Positions 11,321 through 22,561 of a stretch of 64,000 bases of DNA are shown one piece after another (positions within the stretch are counted from its first letter, which is position 1; every line of letters starts with the position of its first letter). The notes under the pieces are model-generated. The model did no database searches. It was not told the origin of the DNA and saw nothing but the letters and a program-made list of their open reading frames with translations. The DNA is from Bidens hawaiensis (lineage: Eukaryota > Streptophyta > Magnoliopsida > Asterales > Asteraceae), in the NCBI GenBank assembly GCA_021521415.1, contig JAIQDT010001095.1, forward strand, positions 178,501 through 242,500, in the 5' to 3' direction. Both the position numbers and the translations under genes were made by a program.

Positions 11321-12160
11321 GCAAAGATCGTTGTTGTGGTTGTGGTTGTGGTTGTTGTTGCGGTGATTGTTGTTGTAAGAAGGCTTAGTCTCAGCTTCAA
11401 CATCAGAAGAGGAGTCGGTCTTAGTCTTGTCCGGGGTAGGCTTGGAATCCTTGCGAGACAACTTTCCATCCCTAACATGACTATCGGTGAGAGAGGCAAC
11501 TAGGTCCATCGCCTCACCAATGGTTAACGGGTAACGACTCATCACGGCACCATGGAAAATGATAGGAAGACCGCGAATGTACTTCTGAATACCGCGAGTC
11601 TCGGTGTTACCAAATAGGGCACAATACGGCTAAGCTCGTTGAACCGATTAGAGTAGGCTGAGTTATCCCCACCAATCTGCTTAAGTTCCCAGAATTCGCC
11701 TTCAAGCCTCTACAGCTCATGTTCCAGGCTAAACTTTCTTCATTGCTTCCAAAAGTTCCTCCCAAGGCATGGATACAACCAAGTCATACCCTTGGTCATT
11801 CCTCAGGGCATTCCACCAGATGACAGCTCGACCCTCGAACTTGCTCGAGGCGAACTTATTCTGTTTGGCGTCCGGACATTCACAGTGGATGAAAATATTT
11901 TCCATATCTTCAAACCATTGCATCAATTTGGTGGCATTTTCCTCACCAAGAAAGGATGGGGGTTTAGTTCTCAGGAAGTTGCGGGAATCGGAATTGTTTG
12001 GTGCGGCCGAAGTAGTCGATCCATTGGAGTTGAGGCTTTGGATTTGAGTGATGACTGTGGTCATTGCAGCGGCAAATTCCTTTGTGATCCTAGTAGCCAA
12101 GCGGAGATCGCGTGAACCGGATGAACGTTGGTGACGACGGTGGTTTCTTAGAGATGACAT
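11294..12160 (-). pseudogene. Gypsy gag remnant (minus strand, 3' truncated)
   Basis: The start is the ATG at 12160-12158 (residues MSSLRNHRRH). The first frame, to 11729, contains a typical retrotransposon gag signature: PSFLGEENATKLMQWFEDME and a later GRAVIWWNAL. After frame-breaking changes near 11729, a second frame (11545-11294) gives the Asn/His-rich hinge that normally precedes zinc knuckles. No knuckle, protease or pol follows, so the element is cut off near 11300. Upstream lie its leader, a primer site and an LTR (13374-15332). A CTAG (AG at 12163-12162) sits one base before the ATG. Confidence 0.85.
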
Positions 12161-13359
12161 ACTAGAGGGATCAAAAATGAGGATTTATAAGATGAAGAAT
12201 AAATAGAGGAAATCATAATAATAGGAAAATGTTTAATTAAGTGGAAATAATAATGTTGTCTTAAGAAGTAAGGGGATTTTCACCACAAGGATTAAATGTA
12301 AAAGATTATAAGATGAGGGGGGTATATTGCGTAAATAGCTGTTAAATGATGTAGTCAATAAGTTTAATGTGTGGTGACTACATGAGGAGTTAAGTCAGTT
12401 TAAAATTTAGATTATTAAGTTTACAATAAACTAACGAAAAATAATGTGTGGATGTTGGCCTCCCATGAGCTTTCCATGGAAATTTGAATGGTCCAACGAA
12501 CTAACGAATAAAACTGAGTTGGACAGCCCATGAACATTACATGGCAATTTGATTGTCCCAACTAATTAACGAATTAACAATGCAATGAAGTTTGTCGGCC
12601 CAATGAACGTTACACGGCGTTTTAACCGACCAAACTAAATAACGAACTATCGAAATAAAATATGGGTAGTCGGAGTATCTTGTGAACCACCACGTTTTAT
12701 TACTCCAACAAAAATACGAAAACAAGTTAAGAAATTGATAGTAGGAGTGCCCATGGGTTCCATGGATTTTTCACCCAACTAACCATTTAAATAATGGAAC
12801 AATAATTGGGAAAACCGAGTTTAGCCATGAACCACCGTGAATTCGGTTTAAAAAAATATATAGGGATGCAACCACTAATGTGGTCACGGTTGACAACTTA
12901 GGGTGTCGGTCATATGGCATTTTTGGGTCTCGCTCGGGTCCATAGGGTGGAGTACTGTGGTCAGGTTATCACCCAGGTAAGGAAGAGCGTCTTACCTTTG
13001 GTTCTTGGAACCGTTTTATCAGTGCCCAACTCACAGTTTCTCTACCCTTTTCATTTATTGTAGGGACATGCCACATAACCTAGCCCTAAGGTGAACGAGC
13101 GAAAACAACATATGGGAATTCTTAAGGAATTCCCCGAAAATAAAAGCAATCTAATTTTTGAAAAGTTTTCTTTGAATGTTGAGGCATAACCTCAGAGTTT
13201 GTGTGTGTGCATAACAATACAATAATTAATAATTAATTAATTACCTAAGAAAGCTGTAAGCAATTTAATTTGAACACATAAAGGCAAACAGATAGGCACG
13301 TATAGGGCTCCTAAACATACGTCTAAGGCAATTTCTAACGACCTATCTTAAACATTCGG
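12161..13359 (-). other. Leader of the minus-strand gypsy remnant, with degenerate repeats
   Basis: About 1.2 kb lies between primer site and gag. At 12450-12870 a loosely repeated block of about 60-75 bp carries CCCATGAAC...ACATGG and AACTAACGAAT-type motifs, roughly four copies. No open frame with recognisable motifs is seen. Confidence 0.55.
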
Positions 13360-13370
13360 CTCTGATACCA
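13360..13370 (-). other. Primer binding site (tRNA-iMet type)
   Basis: The minus strand reads TGGTATCAGAG, three bases after the end of the LTR at 13374. This is complementary to the 3' end of plant initiator methionine tRNA, as in many plant LTR retrotransposons. Confidence 0.85.
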
Positions 13371-13373
13371 ATG

Positions 13374-15332
13374 TGTCACACCCCAACCTACGGCGGAAAT
13401 GCCGGGCGTGAACTGATTGTCACATCTTTCAAGGTTACTATCATGAATTATTAAAAGTCTCGATATCTATTAATTAAATTTCCAAATAACAATCATCTTT
13501 ACACAATCCAAATAAAACAAAGTACATATATCAATCAATAACAATATAACACATTAAGTTTTCTTCTATCGTAATTCCTTAAGTGATCTTGTACTTCACA
13601 TCAAATGAGGTTGAGTGAAAATAGAATGGCTTTGTCAACACGAGGTTGAGTGAGCAACACACCAGTTTAAATGTACATATAGAAAACAAGTATTTGCAAC
13701 AAGTCATATGAGTACAACAAATTAACCAAATAAGCAAGTATAACTGAGATGTCGAGAAGCACAAAGCTATAACGACTGACGTATGATCATACTAGACTGA
13801 GATTATGTTGGACCTCTCCAAATGCGAAAGCATATAAGCACATAAACAAGTAAAGTATAAGTTGTTAACACATAAGACAAAGTTGCATTTTGTGTATAAG
13901 TATATATGAAAAAGTACAATTTACGCATATGTCCCCAAAACGTGAGAAAACAAGTAAAGTAGGGGAATGTGGTACTCACCTTAAAGATGAACGAGGATGA
14001 CTAAGATGATGAGAATGAGGAAAGAGGATCACACGCAAACGTTAACGCCTAAGAGAGTATAGGATATACTTAAAATGAGGATCTTAATCACAACACGAGT
14101 TAAACGATAACCATTTAATATAATTTATTTAGGGATTTATTAATTAAACTATTATTTTGATTTAAGAAATCATAGCTTAATAAAATATTATTTATAGTCT
14201 TACAAATAAAATTACTTGATTCATATTTATTAAAACGTTAGTTTTTAAGTTATAATATATATATACCCTTATGTAAATATATGAATGAAAACATGCTTTA
14301 GAAAATGCATGTATATGAACGAAAACGTGAATTACGAATACTAAAAGGTCAGTTTTTAGTGTAACAATCTTGTTTAATTATTATTATTATTAAACTATCA
14401 ATAATTTCTAGAAAATAACAAATAAATGAAAATTTTAGAAAGGAAACGGGGTGCAGGGAGGGTCGAACCCGTGACCCCTGCCTACAAACCTTCATATATT
14501 ACCCAGCAGACCAAATGGTGATGTACAAACAAAACCCAGCTCGTTTAAAGATAAACACCATCTGCTTCAGACCCCTATAACCAAGAACCCTAGAAATTTC
14601 AATTAACCCAAATCGTTTGCAATTTATCAAAACATGTTTGGGGCTTTTAATCTTTATGAAAACGTGATTAAAACCTTGCCTTTAATTACCTTGTATGATG
14701 AACAGAAGAGGGAGAACGAGGATGAACAAAGCCGGCCAAACAGACGCGATGAACGAGTCAGTTAATGGTTAAAATAATTCAATTAAATATGGGGGTATTG
14801 TAGGCGTTCAAACAAGGAAAGAATCCTCACAATTAATTGGATTAATATCAATGTTATCGTGTGTAACAAGATTAGGGTGTCGGTTAGGTTTAAAAAGGAA
14901 AAACGAGTCAAAAATGGTGTAATTAACGTAATTACATTGTCGGTGAGGCCGCGAGTCATATACGAAAATGATTCCCTAAATAAAAGGTTGATTATAAATG
15001 AATTTGGGCAGCTAATTGATTGATTCCTTGATTCGGGTACAAGGAAACATGAATATGGTTCGGGTTTGGTAACAGATACCCACTTTACAATATGGATTAT
15101 AACAATATTTACAGTTAGAACCCTAAAGTTTGAGAATGGACACTGAAAGGTTTAAACTTTATATTTTCGGTTAAAAGTGTAAAAACTATAAAGATTTAAT
15201 TATAAATAATTATATATTAATAAAATAATCAATTTTGCTCGATAAATGCCAATTATATTTATTTAATAAAAATAATCCGAGCATTGAACCGAGTCAGGTA
15301 AAAGTATAAGTTCAAAAACCTGAGTTGTTACA
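13374..15332 (-). mobile_element. 5' LTR of the minus-strand gypsy remnant
   Basis: On the minus strand it runs TGTAACAACTCAGG to GGGGTGTGACA (1959 bp), with the primer site immediately after. An AAG/GTGAGT donor-like site occurs at about 13973-13981 (minus strand). A tRNA-B-box-like GGGTTCGACCC lies on the minus strand near 14460-14470. The 3' LTR is missing, so no target duplication can be scored. The fragment at 37348-37937 has the same terminus and a similar GTTGAGTGAGCAA motif. Confidence 0.88.
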
Positions 15333-15850
15333 TTATGATTATTTGCATGTCAATTTTCCTCATTAGAGCCTCCATGACAGCCATCTCTTTATGTTGATGA
15401 TGATGAGCCTCCTTAGCCATGGTAACTTAGTGGTGATGATTGGTGTCATAGTTGCATTTGAGAGCTGGTATATACTTTAAACAAGTGAATACCATTGAGT
15501 AAGTTGTGTTCATGAGTAATACATGTTGAATGTGTTGTTTATATTTCAATATTTTGAATTTCAGGTACTGTTATGTACATAAGTTTTTGGATGATGTATC
15601 AACAAAATTAAACTTGTCTTTTGGCCTGACAAATTTTGGACTTCATGTTGGAATAAATCCCAGATTCGGTTTTGTGGTTATTTCGGTTATTTTGGTTACG
15701 GGTCGGTTATTTGGTGACATTCCTGAAGGTCGGTGGCACTCACAGTTTGTTACTCTGCTACCCCGATAATTTCCTAAGCATGTTGCACAAGTCCTTAAAC
15801 CATTATCTTTGATTTTTACCTCTTGGTTTTCCACCGATTTCCACTGTTAT

Positions 15851-16120
15851 CGCTGGTTGTTACCGGGCTTGATTTACGAACCGTTGGTGGTGATCGTGTG
15901 GTGGTGGCAGTGCTCTGGTGTTGGAAAGTAATGGCTGTTAAATCTAGGGTTTGTGATGTCGGTTGCCCGCCGATTGTTGCCGGATTCGATCTACGAACCC
16001 TAGGTGATGATCATATGGTTTGGCTGTACTCCGGTGTTGGCAAGTGATTGATGCTAAATCTATAGTTTCTGATGCCGATTGTTACCGATTTCGATCTACG
16101 AAACTTAAGGTTGTGATGAA
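15851..16120 (+). repeat. Degenerate tandem repeat, about 3 copies of 110-120 bp
   Basis: Cores at 15867, 15987 and 16092 share GATTTACGAACC/GATCTACGAACC, and the first two units also share GGTGATCRT and CTCYGGTGTTGG. The array looks like a locally duplicated piece of a gene or UTR. No function is inferred. Confidence 0.6.
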
Positions 16121-16667
16121 TACACGTTACTTGACTAACAACAAGGTTTAAACTTGGCTTTGCATATACGTAGGATGGCAATTGGGTAATCCATTTGCAA
16201 CCTATCTTGCAGCCGTGTTTCTGTAACCGTGTTTTCATGATTGTCAAACGTATCTGAGCCTTAAATCGTATTCTAATATCTATTAATTTATCAATATTAT
16301 TGCATTTCACAATTTGTTACTCTCTCTATATCTTTTGCTTTATGATGTATTCTTGAAGTTTGTTTTTCAATGCATAATTTTGTTCTCAAAATATCAGCTG
16401 TAGGTATGGATGATGTTGAAAAATTGGTTAATCAAAAGGCCCAAAATGGAAGGCTTATAAAGATTTTTACAGGCTAAGGACGTTCGTCTCAAGTAATGGT
16501 CGGCTTCTCTGCTATTTGATTTGCCATTTTTAGTTGTTGTACATGATTGATTGTGCTTATAATATGTTGCTTGATTTGCTTAATAAGTGAATCTTCCAAA
16601 CACTCTAGGGGACTTGAACGAGCTTTACACTTATGAACTTTAATGAATTAACGAACATTAGAATCGA

Positions 16668-16717
16668 CATAAGCGTAAAGTAAGCAAAGCAATTGATTTG
16701 CTTACTTTACGCTTATG
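16668..16717. repeat. Perfect 21-bp inverted repeat with 8-nt loop
   Basis: The arm 16668-16688 (begins CATAAGCGTAAAG) is exactly complementary to 16697-16717, with the loop GCAATTGA between. An RNA or single strand from here would form a perfect hairpin. Confidence 0.95.
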
Positions 16718-17089
16718 AAAATTTCTATCTATTTTTTTCCCATGAAAGTGTTATCAGTTGAAATGAAGGGCTGCAATTGATTTAGGCATTTGGTTCATCA
16801 ATTCTGCATCAATGGGCTGCAGTGAATTTAGGCTTTCTATTCATCAATTTTGCATCAATAGGCTTCAATAACTTTAGGCATATTTTAGATTAGAAGTATA
16901 TAGATATCCTTTATGTATGTAAAGGCATTTGGTTCAATGACTTTAGGCATATTTTCATAACCATGTATGTAATTGGTATGACTAACATTGCTTATATTCA
17001 ACTACAATCTGTATCATTTACCGCTAACAAACAAAAGCAATGACTCACGTTTACTTGCCTGCGCCGCGAAGCGCGGGTACACCCACTAG

Positions 17090-18301
17090 TTATTGTTTAT
17101 ATTCAAAATAATAAACATTATACATTCAATTCTAAATATGTGGAATGAGAACAATCGACTTGGACTAAATCCTGATAACGACAGCGCTAAGGCTTAGCCT
17201 TTAATACCTAAGAATATATATAATTTTAAAACTAAAAGTTTATTTGGGTTGACCCGAAACCTAGAAATCGGACCTGATATGAGCTAAATTATATATAAAT
17301 ATTTTCTACACTTTTGTGTAGCTTTACGGTTGGTTTTATTAAATAATTCGCATAATTGATTCATATTTAAAGTTTAAAGGTTTTTAGAGACAATAGATGA
17401 AAACGAGTAAACTAACTCAACAAATAATTGATCGGTTTATCTTATATAGCATTGTCTACATATTAATTTAATACCATCATGCTATTATATAAACTTAGTG
17501 AAACTTCTTATTTACGTTGGATTTTAAAATAAAATGGCTTAAAGATATAATTAAATTAATTCAAATGAAGCCTGAATAATGCTCATATGTTTACTAAATT
17601 CAATTTGTGAAGTTTACTAATAATATTTTTCGTTGATGGCATGGCAGAAAATAATAAGAAAAAGTCAGATGGGCCTCAAATTAGAATTTAAAGATTTGGA
17701 GTTGGGCTGTGTAATGTAATTGTGTTTGGGTGGCGGCTAGCTACTACATTAAATATATATTATAACACTTGGTGAAAGGGGGAGCTAGGTCAAGGACGCA
17801 AGTAAGGGGCACCCCAGTGCACGGGTTTAGGGAGACGTCAATTAGTGGGGGACCACCTCCACCCCTGTTGGTGGAATATTAAACAGAAAGAAAGAAAATT
17901 AAGAAGGAAGCAAGCATCCAGGTAGCTCAAAAAGTCTCGGCCAAATTTCAAAAAGTGAATTAATTAAGCAAACTAGCACACAGCTCAATTAATTTAAGCT
18001 CGTATGCTAGCAGCTCAACTATATTTATTTCTTTTTTGATGAACCGCACTTCATTTTTTATTCTTGTTTCATCGATTATTATGGTTGGCTAAACTGTTAT
18101 ACTGCCTGGGTTTGGATGAATACTTTTTAGACTCGTTTTATTTTTGGTCTCGGATTATTTACTGATTGGTTCATGTTTTGGTAAAGTTTTTATTTTATTT
18201 GGTTGTGATGCTTATGCGTATTTGGTATTAATTTATTATCAGTTTTTGTTCCATATGCGTCTTTGTGAATGTCTTTCATGTATGGATGCGTATTAGGTTA
18301 C
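17090..18301. other. Unclassified intergenic sequence
   Basis: AT-rich with one GC-richer patch (about 17770-17880, with short A+C-rich words such as GGCACCCCAGTGCACGGG). No open frame, LTR boundary or TIR was recognised. Confidence 0.5.
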
Positions 18302-19130
18302 TTACTGTGTGTTTGTAATTAGTTTATGGTTTATAGTTAACGTATTCCATAGGAACGGTAATTGAGAGTTTAGAGATACCTTATATTCTGTCACTTGAGA
18401 GACCGGGAGGTAATTTAGTGTTGTCTGTTTTGGTCTTTTACGGGTTTGGGTAGTGATTGCACGGGAGTGAGTTACCCTAGATTCCATTAGATTCTTACAG
18501 ATCCGAATTATAACCAAATTTAATAAAAATACCCCTTACGTGCTTAGGGTGTTTTGTGATTAGAGAGACCGGGAGGTGATTTAATCTTTGGGTACCTTAG
18601 CATAGTTAGGTGAGATGAGACCGGGAGGTGATCCGAACCATTAAACCGTTGAGCTTTACATGAGATTTAGGGTTCTTAGGTATTGTTGGTGAAACCGGGA
18701 GGTGATCTAGCTTACTTTAGTTATTCCTTAAATTTCATATTTTTAGAGTACGATACCAATTATAAATCCAATTCCGAGAGTTTACGAGCTGACTAGTAAG
18801 ATTCCATGCCTAGGTAGTTATTTCCCCTATTTGAGTTCTTGCCCGATTTGTTCGTGTCTAGTTTTTGTGTCAGTTTTAGTTTTAATATTATTTAATTTAT
18901 ATTTAATAATTAAAAAACACAAAAATCAATTAAATCTATTTATTTAAGTTATTAGTCAGAGTCTAGTTTAGGTGTCGCTAGTGTCCTTTGGGTTCGATAT
19001 CCGGACTTCATTAGGCTTTACTACAGTTGATAGGTACACTTGCCTGTCTAGTGGTCTAGCATTAGGATAGTCTAGATTTATAAATTTAAAACTAGAGTGT
19101 CTAGGTTAGGTTAGGTTTTTTTTATAGACC
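18302..19130 (+). mobile_element. LTR-like remnant with GACCGGGAGGTGAT repeats
   Basis: Four copies of ACCGGGAGGTRAT occur near 18402, 18565, 18619 and 18698. They are followed by a segment (about 18980-19060) with GGGTTCGATATCCGGAC and TTGATAGGTACACTTGCC, a combination common near the 3' end of Athila-like gypsy LTRs. No primer site follows, so this is a truncated remnant. The assignment is from general resemblance only. Confidence 0.4.
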
Positions 19131-19300
19131 GCGTTTCACACATCAGGACCCAAGAACCAACCTGAATTACTTCGGTTCAGGTTCGGGTTAGTATTTTCTT
19201 GGGTTCGAGTTTCAGTTTCTCGGGTCGGGTAAGTTTGGGTTCGGGTTTTCTTGGGTTCGGTTTCAGGTTACTAGTAAAAGTGACAGCCCTACTTTGAACT
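19131..19300 (+). repeat. GGTTCGGGT-type low-complexity tract
   Basis: Repeated words of the form GGTTCGGGTT/CTTGGGTTCGG. Similar low-complexity tracts are common at plant TE ends. There is no coding potential. Confidence 0.7.
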
Positions 19301-19339
19301 ATTATAAATAAGAATCACTACCTTCACTTTATACAACTT

Positions 19340-20139
19340 TAAATCTTCTAATATTCTTCTAACTCAGATTAATTACTATTATTTGAACATGGTTTTAAGG
19401 TTAGTATGTATTTGTTATTTTCCTGGAAATTACATTCATCTGAAATAAAAACAAATCATTATGCTATATTTTAATTTTGGGTTTTTATGTTACTTGATTA
19501 TGCAATTTTTAATTGTAAAATATAAAGTCAATTAAAAATTTTTCATACACAGAATATTAATGACAACAAATTTATGATGATCAATCAATTTCAAATTCTA
19601 AAGATTTTAAGGATGATTATATCATCAAAGTTCAGGTAATATGGTTTTTGGGATAATCTTGTTTTTTTTGGATAAACATGAGCAGATGTTTTCAAATGAC
19701 ATCATATTAATTGATTAAAAGCTATGATATGTGTATGAATAATTTTGCAATTAGTCTAATGGATATATTATCATTTATCTAGAGTTGGTATGTAGTTGGA
19801 GAATATTTTTTGTCACACGAACAACTATACGTGACTATATCAAGAGTTATAAGTGGGCCTATATGTTACCTTAATAAAGTTACAAGAATACATGGACTAA
19901 AGATTTTGATTTTTGATAAACAGTGTATACATACTAATACAATCACAAACGTAGTGTAAAAGGAAGTTTTTACTCATTTGTAACATATTTAGGTAATCTT
20001 AGTTATGTAATTTCTGTATTTTTAATGTAAATTGTAATTATATTAAAAATATATGATTAATTTGTTCACTGTAGTTCACGTAATGGTTAAAGTTTAAAAT
20101 TTCAACAATTACCCGTGTAATACACGAGCCTCAAACTAG
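19340..20139 (+). mobile_element. Helitron-like repeat, copy 2 (3' end at CTAG/T, 20139)
   Basis: A close relative of 9428-10270 in the same orientation, ending with the same CCGTGTAATACACG hairpin and CTAG/T. It is non-coding. Comparison of the two copies shows where the LTR at 7195-9427 interrupts the other one. Confidence 0.5.
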
Positions 20140-20951
20140 TAGGTTATATATAAAACCGAAACAGAACCAGGTTCGGCCGAACTCGGTGAAAAGTAATGTG
20201 GCTCCGCCACTACCCCTCCTCTCCAACTCACTCGTTACGGGAGCCAAATGAGCATCGTCACGTGGCTCATTTCCATTGGATTGTGGGGCTTTGACTAAAA
20301 CGGTGGTGTTATGGGCATATTCTTAAGGATCCAAGATTCCGAATCGACTCGAAGATCCTAAAAATGCACGATTTTGGACGTAAGACAATATCCTTGGCTA
20401 TTGACATCATTAATTAACTTATATCGTGTTATCTTTGACTTGTTCTTGCAGGCAACGACTAGTAATTAAATCCCAGCTCAATCATTGAATATTACGACGT
20501 TGGAGCTGTTACAACAACCAATTAATGGAGATATCAAATTATGTAACGGTTCCAGATCCTCGCAGTGCATTTATTACTATTTACTACTATTGTAACTATA
20601 TATGGAGGTGATACGATCGCATATAACACACACACTATGATCCTATGCTCCTGATACACGACTCATATGGAAGACCTGGTTCGATTTTGCTTCATAACCG
20701 CATGAGGTCTAAAACTGGGGTCACCCAAACCGCCTCCGTGTACATCAGAATGACTGTCTGCGGCTCTGTGTACAAACCGCTCACCACAGCTCACCTCTCT
20801 AACGACATTGCATACCGTTGATCGAAAATATAAAAGGAAACCTCAGGTGGCGGCTAAGAAGGTCCATCATCCTCCATTGAATCTAATGGCTTCATCGGGC
20901 ATGGGAAAAATGTAAAGGTTGACATGAAGTCAGCTATCAACTCTCGGTAAG
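20140..20951. other. Unclassified sequence
   Basis: Moderate GC, with no convincing gene. It includes CTCCGCCAC and GACCTGGTTCG words and several short frames with stops. Confidence 0.4.
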
Positions 20952-21185
20952 TTGGCTAACACGAGAGGTCGAAAATGTGGTCCCACGGCATATCACGCCG
21001 ATGAACTCTCGAGCTCTGTCCTCCTTAGCGACGGCAGCCAGAAAATCCTAGTCAACCGCCTCATCACGGTCGATGCTTATGTCGGCCGGTTTTCGACATC
21101 ACCCATACGTGGCGATGCCCACCTCGAACTGCAAAAACCTATAACTGAATACATCAAGCAAAACCTCAATGGCGCAAGCGCCTAA
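20952..21185 (+). pseudogene. Unrecognised exon-like open frame
   Basis: An open frame of about 77 codons with no ATG at its start (TTG). It has balanced, coding-like composition and includes HADELSSSVLLSDGSQKILV. The preceding 80 bp also look coding-like but in another frame (residues such as GFIGHGKNVKVDMKSA), which would fit a decayed or transposon-captured gene piece. I do not recognise the family. Confidence 0.25.
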
Positions 21186-21735
21186 CGCTTGCTCCTGCAT
21201 GGCTGTAGGTTGATCTAGTCTTCCGATCCCTGCCTACTTGTTAAAACGATATCGAAAAATAGGGAGCACGATATTAAAATAATTAATATAGAAAAAACAA
21301 AACCAAAAAGCGAGATGCGGCGTATAGGGCTGCTTGTGGGTAAATGTTCTTCTTCTTTGAAGAACACAACATTGCGTATAGCCCTTTACGTAATATATTG
21401 TTTTTCCCCAATTGTTTTTACCAGAAAAACCTAACCCCAACCACCCAAAACAACCAACATATAAACCCTAATTCAAAAAAATTAATCAAGTATTTACGAT
21501 CGTGGGTAAAGATTAAGTACCTTTAACAAGAAAAAACGAAGATCCCAAAGAGTCGTATAAGCGGTTTAGAGAGAGTTGAGGTGTGTGTGTGTGTTATGAT
21601 GCATATAAGAGATGTGGTGGGATCTCTAGTTTCAGAAATATTCTATACACTACGTATAGCTCTCTACGGGGTGTATACCTTTTCTTAAAATGACCCTAAA
21701 AGCCACCTAAAGATCTACATGTAGGCGTATAACAC
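21186..21735. other. Unclassified sequence with inverted GTATAGGGC/GCCCTATAC-type words
   Basis: GCGTATAGGGCTGC near 21319 is partly mirrored by GCGTATAGCCCT near 21375 and by a CGTATAGCTC word near 21652. This is possibly the end of a MITE-like element, but no target duplication was found. Confidence 0.3.
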
Positions 21736-22561
21736 TGTAACATCCGACGTTTCTTAAATAATAATAAAGAAATATTGTTATTTGTTTACGCTTATTTAAA
21801 TTGTTGATAAATAAATAATAAAATTATATAAATGATGGTAGGCTTTAATAGTATTGGGCTTAAAATAAATCATGGACTAGTGAGCTAATGGGCCTAAGGT
21901 CCATACTTAAAGAGTATATATATATATACCCCTTAAACCCTAAACCCTAGCCACTTTCCATTTTTACCAACACACACACAAACACTCCCTCTATCATTTC
22001 GGACCAAGATCCAAAGAAGAGTCCGTGTTTGTTGGTGATCAAGCATCTCTACGAGCAAGATATACACTAAGGCTTGATCGTGTTCGTGAAACCGATTCTT
22101 CTAAGGTGCGTTTCATTAAGAAAAGCTTGTTCATTTATGCTCGACTGGTTTAGTATTCCTAGATCTAGCTAAACCGGGCTTTATAGTTAATAAAGGTTTG
22201 AACTTTATCATAAAACGAGCTAGATCTTGGATGAGCTTAGAATGGAAATAATAATAATGATTAATAATAATAAAGAGTATAATAATAATAATCATCATAA
22301 CGTAATAATGATTGTGTAAACAATCATAATAATGTTAGGAATGAACAATCATAATGATGATTGTTGGAGCTGTAGACAACGCTCACAATAACAATAAAGA
22401 AAGGTAAGGGAGTAGTGGGTTTTGCAAATAAAAGGAATGGAAATAAGGATATTCACATCCAACTTCCTACAGTAGGTTGGTTATAATGTTGTTGTGTGAG
22501 CTAAGTGTCGCGGGTTCGAGTCAGGTTCAACATAATAAACCAACCTCATTAACTTTGTTAA
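21736..22561 (+). mobile_element. 5' part of an older LTR, split by the complete gypsy element
   Basis: It begins TGTAACATCC like the other family LTRs, with GGGCCTAAGGTCCAT and a TATA tract (about 21916-21930) followed by the CCCTTAAACCCTAAACCC leader typical of this family. A TAAG/GTGCGT donor-like site is near 22106. At 22562 the complete gypsy element starts. LTR-like sequence of the same family resumes after 31255 (clearest from about 31740). Reading both sides as one LTR is inference from order, orientation and family. Confidence 0.65.
22395..22550 (+). repeat. tRNA-like (possibly SINE-derived) segment
   Basis: A B-box-like GGGTTCGAGTC at about 22510-22520, with an upstream AGTAGGTTGGTTATAATG that loosely resembles an A box about 50 bp before it. 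There is no cloverleaf and no poly-A tail. It could be chance. Confidence 0.25.

Larger units (their letters stand above)
15333..17089 (+). mobile_element. Probable non-autonomous Helitron or composite, 3' end at 17089
   Basis: The right end has the Helitron signature: a GC hairpin CCGCGAAGCGCGG (5-bp stem, 3-nt loop) at about 17063-17076, followed by CTAG/T at 17086-17090. Inside are a three-copy tandem block of about 110-120 bp (15851-16120, each with a CGATCTACGAACC-type core), a perfect 21-bp inverted repeat (16668-16717) and short direct repeats at 16760-16960. The 5' terminus was not located, so the left limit is arbitrary and no Helitron protein is encoded. The open frames at 15530-16047 carry no recognisable domain. 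Confidence 0.5.

Noticed and set aside
14440..14500. tRNA gene on the minus strand
   Set aside because: Only a B-box-like GGGTTCGACCC inside an LTR. No cloverleaf or A box at the right distance.
21940..21960. CCCTAAACCCTA words resembling plant telomere repeats
   Set aside because: Only about two units, in the leader just after a TATA tract of an LTR. The same wording occurs in sibling LTRs.
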